A stretch of 34,407 nt of DNA from Chara braunii (taxonomy: Eukaryota > Streptophyta > Charophyceae > Charales > Characeae). Position numbers and translations under genes: made by a program. Below are positions 24,701-30,700 of this stretch, piece by piece (the stretch's first letter is position 1; each line of letters begins with the position of its first letter). The DNA lies in assembly GCA_003427395.1 (NCBI GenBank), contig BFEA01000292.1, forward strand, positions 1,552,561-1,586,967, read 5' to 3'. The notes beneath the pieces are model-generated. The model had not been told where the DNA came from. It ran no database searches and worked only from the letters and a program-made list of their open reading frames with translations.

Positions 24701-27700
24701 TGGGGATACAGACGACAGGTTTCAACAGGACCGTCGTACTGTGGGGCCACGCTCCCCAGAGAGCACAATAATCGCGCCCATCTCGTGTGGTCCCACAAGG
24801 TAGCCACTGGAAAATGAGCACTTACAAAAAAAAGGTACTTCATTCAATGCCGAGCCCACGACGACAGGGCTGCCACCGACTCAGTCTGTGGCATACACGA
24901 TCGAATGGCACACATCCAACGCCACAGATCCAATGGCACAGATCCCAAGGGCACAGACAAACGTACAGATGCAGCGAGACAATCCCATTGGTTGCCACAT
25001 ATCCTATGGGACACACACAACGGCACAGATCCCACGGGACAGATCGAACGGCATAGATCCAGCGGCACAGATCCCACGGCATAGATCCAACGGCACATGC
25101 CCAACAGAACAGATCCAATATTAGACATCTACCAGCTCCAATACAATGAGAGAGATCCAATGGCACAGACCCAGTGGCACCGCATCCAACGGCATACCAG
25201 GTCCACAGGGTATAATACAGTCCTCGCCTGTGCTATTCCTCCTGTTGCTAAGCGGGGCGAACTATACTATGTTTCCAGGTGGGAGGAACTACCATACGTT
25301 GCTGTGGACCATAGCACATCAGAACGCCATCACTATTATTCCGGACGTGGTTATCCCACAACAACACGTTATGGAATAATGTCCGCAATGGAGTGATCAC
25401 ACAAGATATATTGCGGGCGTTCTGAAACGCCAGATCCTCCTTCCCAGAGCAGTCCCTTTCAAGTTCCGTCCTTTTTTCTGATTTGTCCTCAGCTCTCGGA
25501 CAGTACTATACCAAGATATATTACGGGCGTTCTGAAACGCCAGATTCTCCCCAGTGCAGTCCCATTTATTTTTTTTTGTGCAGTCCCTTTCAAGTTCCGT
25601 TCATTTTTCTGATTTGTTATCAGCTCTCTGACAGTACTATACCGGTTCCAGGCCGCGTGATATCGAAACGAAATATGTTCAGAGCACGTGCGACCAAGTC
25701 AGACTACGGGATCGCAACTGGCCGCTCGCACGGTGATCGGCGAATACCGTCCAGGTCCGATGCAAAGATCGGGATGATGTTATACCCCTCCCGGGCGAGG
25801 ACGTGCTGCCCTTGGAGATGCTGACAACCGATAACGCGGCCGCGTCCTGGCCTCTATACCAATCCATGCAGCTACCCGATCACGAATGTATACTCTATGA
25901 ATAATTTGTTTTGAGGTCACTCACTCTGATGATGCAGGACGTCACAAAATCAGAAATGCTAATCTTTTCGGTCCTGTCCGTTCATCACTGGGGGTGCGTT
26001 CTGTTCGCGAAAATCGGTAACGGGATGCCTGATTGCTTACAAACAGACAAGCACAAGGTTCAGCAGACATGGAAGAACCGCAAGACGAGCTTCGTTCGCC
26101 GACGGAGACCGCATGTCCTATCCGCAATCTCCGAGCACCTAAGGCTCGAGAGCAAGGGGCTCTCAGTCAAATAAACAGTTTGCTTAACACATCACCACAA
26201 AGGAATCCAATATTGGCATCCTACAGACTCTGAAGAAGGATGAACTACCAAACTTATGCCATCTACTGAAGTTCGGCAAGAGGACAACAACAGAAACACT
26301 GCAGAAGAAAATCACATGCAGAAAAACAGAAAAATCGAATGCACCTATCGCGTCTATGAAAGAGGCTGCATCACGAAGACAAGTGAATCGTAAGCTCTGG
26401 TTTATACAAAACGGCCGAGGGGTATAATGCGCACGTACCGCTCCTCACAAGTTACTCCCGTAAAGGTGCGTACGTAGCCGGAATAACAGTCAGGTTCCGG
26501 CGCAAAAGCGAGTTTACCTAGGAGGGCAAATCGCGCCCATCACAACCTGGGATTTTCTAAAAGATAAGAGCTTGAGAACAAGTAACCGCATACCTAGGAG
26601 ACTAACGACTTCCATGACGGTATGTGATAGGAATAACGTCCAGGTTCCCTCAGAAAAGTACGTCCTACCATCTTCCGCGAACACAACGCACCCTCATTTT
26701 GCAGGCATCGGGCCGAAAACATACCTTGTACACGTTCATTCTCAGGGTGCGTTATGTTCGGGGGAGGACGGTAGTAAGAACAGTAAAACCTCAAAATATA
26801 GTGCATGAAAAGTAAAACCTCAAAAAACCCACTTTTGAAAAACTGTCGCGATTGTACACAAAGGGCTCCGACACTGATGTAGAGTAGGATAACGACCAAA
26901 AAAAAAAAAAAAAAAAAGTAGGATAACGACTTGTCTTCCCTCCAAATGCCAACCGGCGAAGGCCGAGGCACTTAAAGCGCATACAGTGACAGATAGCAGC
27001 CAGCAACAGGTACCCGTCTATAAGAAGCCTGCATCATTCTTCTCAACACGGCCCGGTCGATATAGCTGTATTCGATGCAGCTTTCACGACAGATACGTAC
27101 TACACGATGACCTGGTGCAGTGTGAGGAGGTCATCCTTGTACAATGACTACGAGTTCCGTTCAACGTCTAAGGAGACAGTGGAAGGTCCGAGCCTTCCTA
27201 CCATGTCGAGAGCTGAAGGCCGGAAAACCTTTGTGATCTGTCCTCATAACTACAGTAGTAGAGCGGGAGACAGAAGATAGACAAAACCTACTAGTAGTGG
27301 GGGATGGTTCTCTCCGGCCTTAATGGAGAAAAGCGTGAGCGACACGTCTCATTCCCTGTAATTCTTATTAATCACCGGTGGAAAGAGAACAGGCTGCTGT
27401 TACTCTCATCTCACAGAGCTCGGAGCGCGCTCTGTGAGACTAATTCCCATCTTCACAGAGAGTGGCGAGGAAATTACTAGCTCCTGCCGGATCAAGCGTT
27501 CCAAATAAATCACGTACACGTGGCGCAACGATGATAAGAGTACACACCAGGGTGAGGCGCAGAAAAAGAACATCAGCAATTTTTCCGTCTTCACGCGTTT
27601 GTGTGCCAGATCCGCCTCCTTTCCGCCACTCGTCTTCTTCCGCGGGGCGGGGGAGGGAGGGTAACGAGAAGGAGAAAGGATTTTCGGGACCCGCGGGGGG

Positions 27701-30700
27701 CCGGGGGGGGCCGGGGGGGACCGGGGGAAGGAGGCGCAAACGATGAATCGTCGGTTCAGTCTTTCCCGCCAGTGAAAAAGTAAAATGCTGCTATGCTTAT
27801 CGGGACTCGAGAGCGAACGGAATTCCCTTCCTACTATACTAGGACCCTTTTAGGACCTTTTTAACGCTTTATGTCTCCTCCTAAACCAACTATCGTCGTG
27901 CATAGGGAAAGTTCAAGTCAATCGATATACGACTATCGTCCTGCATAGAAAAAGGACAAGTCCGTCGATTTACGCTCCTTTTTCCTCGCCGATTCTGCTC
28001 TCCAATATAATACCTAACATAATGCTGACAAGGAATAGACAGGCAAACAAGTACTAGTAATTGGATAAACGCACACAGACAGTATAGCCGCCGTCCTTCA
28101 TAGACAGAACTAACATTTTTCTCTATTGCTGACTGCTTTACACTCCGTACCTGTCGACCCAAGATTCAAGCACATCGACAGAAACGGAAGGAAAAGAAAA
28201 AACGTGCGGCTACTCAGACAGGTACTCGCACGCATTGTTATGAAAGATTTCCCTAATTTTAGTATATAGCATCAACGGCAAGCAATGTCATCAACGACAC
28301 ATACTGGAGGCGAAGCACCGAGACAAATAAATATAGACAATACAGAAACAACACGAAATACTTAGACACAAAATGGGATAACGGGACACGGGACGACATC
28401 ATCGCTGGAACTGGACATATCGACCATCTTCACCCAGACAACGTCTGCTCATGGTAGCTCCAAAATGGACTGAAAGTCACCCAAAAATACAGCGCTATGA
28501 TACAACCGGGCATTCTCTTCGGGTAAAGGCGGTTGGCACAAAACCAAACAAGACTGCACGAAGCCGCGCGGACAAACTACATGTGCCCTCCCTCAACGAG
28601 GGCTCAAACCCACGTCCTTCCCCCTCATTCCGTTTTGCTGAAAGCACACAACAAAAAACGAAGAAATCAGAAACGGAAATTATTTACCGACGGGCGTAGC
28701 TCAGTTGGTAAACCTAAGAACTCTTGAAACACAGACCCGCCGGGTTGTGTTTGCAAAAGCGTTTGGATCCTGACGCAATCAAATGAACAGAATAAAATAA
28801 TCCTGAACTACTTACCTGCGGCCGGTCAGTTCTTATGATGGCATCTCAAGGCCGTCGTCCAGGGCCTCGCCGCACGGGACACGAAACGAAAAACGAAACG
28901 ATTGCATCTCCCTGCAGAAAATTGCCAGGTTCATCGTTTGCTGTAAATAGTAACGAGTGTATTTTGCCACCTTTCCTGGGCAGATGCACTCGTTTCGTTT
29001 TCGTTTCGTGCGCCGTGCGGCGAGAGCCTAAGACGGAAGAAAAACAGAAATCACCTGCTCATCATCCACCCTCGACTCGACAGTGCATAACCCAACACGT
29101 TTCCACTCCCAGGTCCGCGATCCGTGACAACACTAACGCGCAATTCCTCCGACGTGACGATAGAAAACAGAGACGCAGAAATTAAGCACCTGCCGTTTAG
29201 ATAAACCGCCAGTACAGGGGCCCAGCATTGCTGAAAAGAAACTCATCACCTATCCGGAAAGGCGGCGTCGGCGGTCGGCGTCGCTTTTCAGCATCTGATA
29301 CGGCCTCGCAGCCGATGTGAGGCGTGTACTGGTGGTTCAACCTAAAACATTCCCGCCGTTATGCAGTTATGATGCTCCTCTTCACTCCGGAAACAAAGCC
29401 TCACCTTTCTCTCGGAACTTACCAGGTGACGCTTCCGTGACCTACAAATTTCCCGCCTTCGACGACGACAACCATTTTCGCCTCACTGCTCACAGCGGCT
29501 ATCCCTCCCTAGTCAATTTCGGCCAGTCGTCATAACTATCACGCAAAACGATCTAACGACAGACTACCATCTTCCTACGAAGACCTGACCGCACACTCGA
29601 CATGACTTGTATAAGGTCGGGAAAATAGGTTACATACATTCATTGATCAATGTACGTGACGTTTACTGACAGACGGTAGAATGTCCCTACCAACAACAGA
29701 GCATGCATGACTTGTCGTTCGCTTTTCGATTGGGAAAACTTGTCTTTCGCTTTCACCCGAATAGCACGAACGATCATCATCGCTCTCTTTACAGACTGAA
29801 AAGCTGTGCCCCAAATACAACTATAATGACTGCTCTCTGTTCGGATAAACGACGACTGTTCAAGAGCAAACCCACCGCCGCCGTTAATCCATTGAGCTAA
29901 CCATGTTGAGCTAACCATGGTGAGCAACCATGTCATCTCCGCCGTTGATGATTCAACTAACTACTCCATCGCCGCCAGAACCAAATGTTTCGTCACCGTT
30001 GCGAAGCAGACGGACAACCAACCACATAAGTCTTCGACAAAATTCTCTGGACGGCGAATCGATCGCTTTACCTAACTAAAAAAAGACATGCGCGCTCGAC
30101 GGGCATGTACGCAAATACGTTTTCGGGCCACTCCCGCTTCCCGAACGACCACCAGTCCGCCCACTGATTTCCTACCGTACCCTCAGACAGTCCGAATAAA
30201 TGACAAAATCGCGACCGCATTAACGGCAACTACGAGATCCTGCTTCCTCCTATCATGCAAAAAAAAACGCAAAAAAAATCCGAAATCATCAACCATTAAA
30301 AAAATCCGAGTGCAAAAATATCCCATTTGCTTCGAGGCTAGCGAGGCAGTGATAGACCCAACAGAAGGCGCTCTCAAGGGCAGACAACCCCCCATTTCAC
30401 CGCGGAGAAACCGGTTATAACCCACACAGCAGTTGCGGCAGCAGCAGGAATGATCAACAACTAGGGCTTTATAACCCCCCCCCAACTAGGGCTTTATACC
30501 CCCCCCCCTTTCAAAGCAGACCCCTAATTCCTAACATTGTGAACATCTCATGTGCATTTAATCAAGACCAACCACTACCTAGCCTTCTGCGACCGCCCTC
30601 GGTACCAGGAGAAACCCCCCTCTTTCGGTTGATCAACTCGTTTTGATTGACGATCCGAACCGCCCTCGGTAATTTGGCATTCTCTTTCTGCCGATAGGGT

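Noticed and set aside
28688-28780. Possible tRNA gene
   Set aside because: It has an A box but no B box at the right distance and no pairing acceptor stem.
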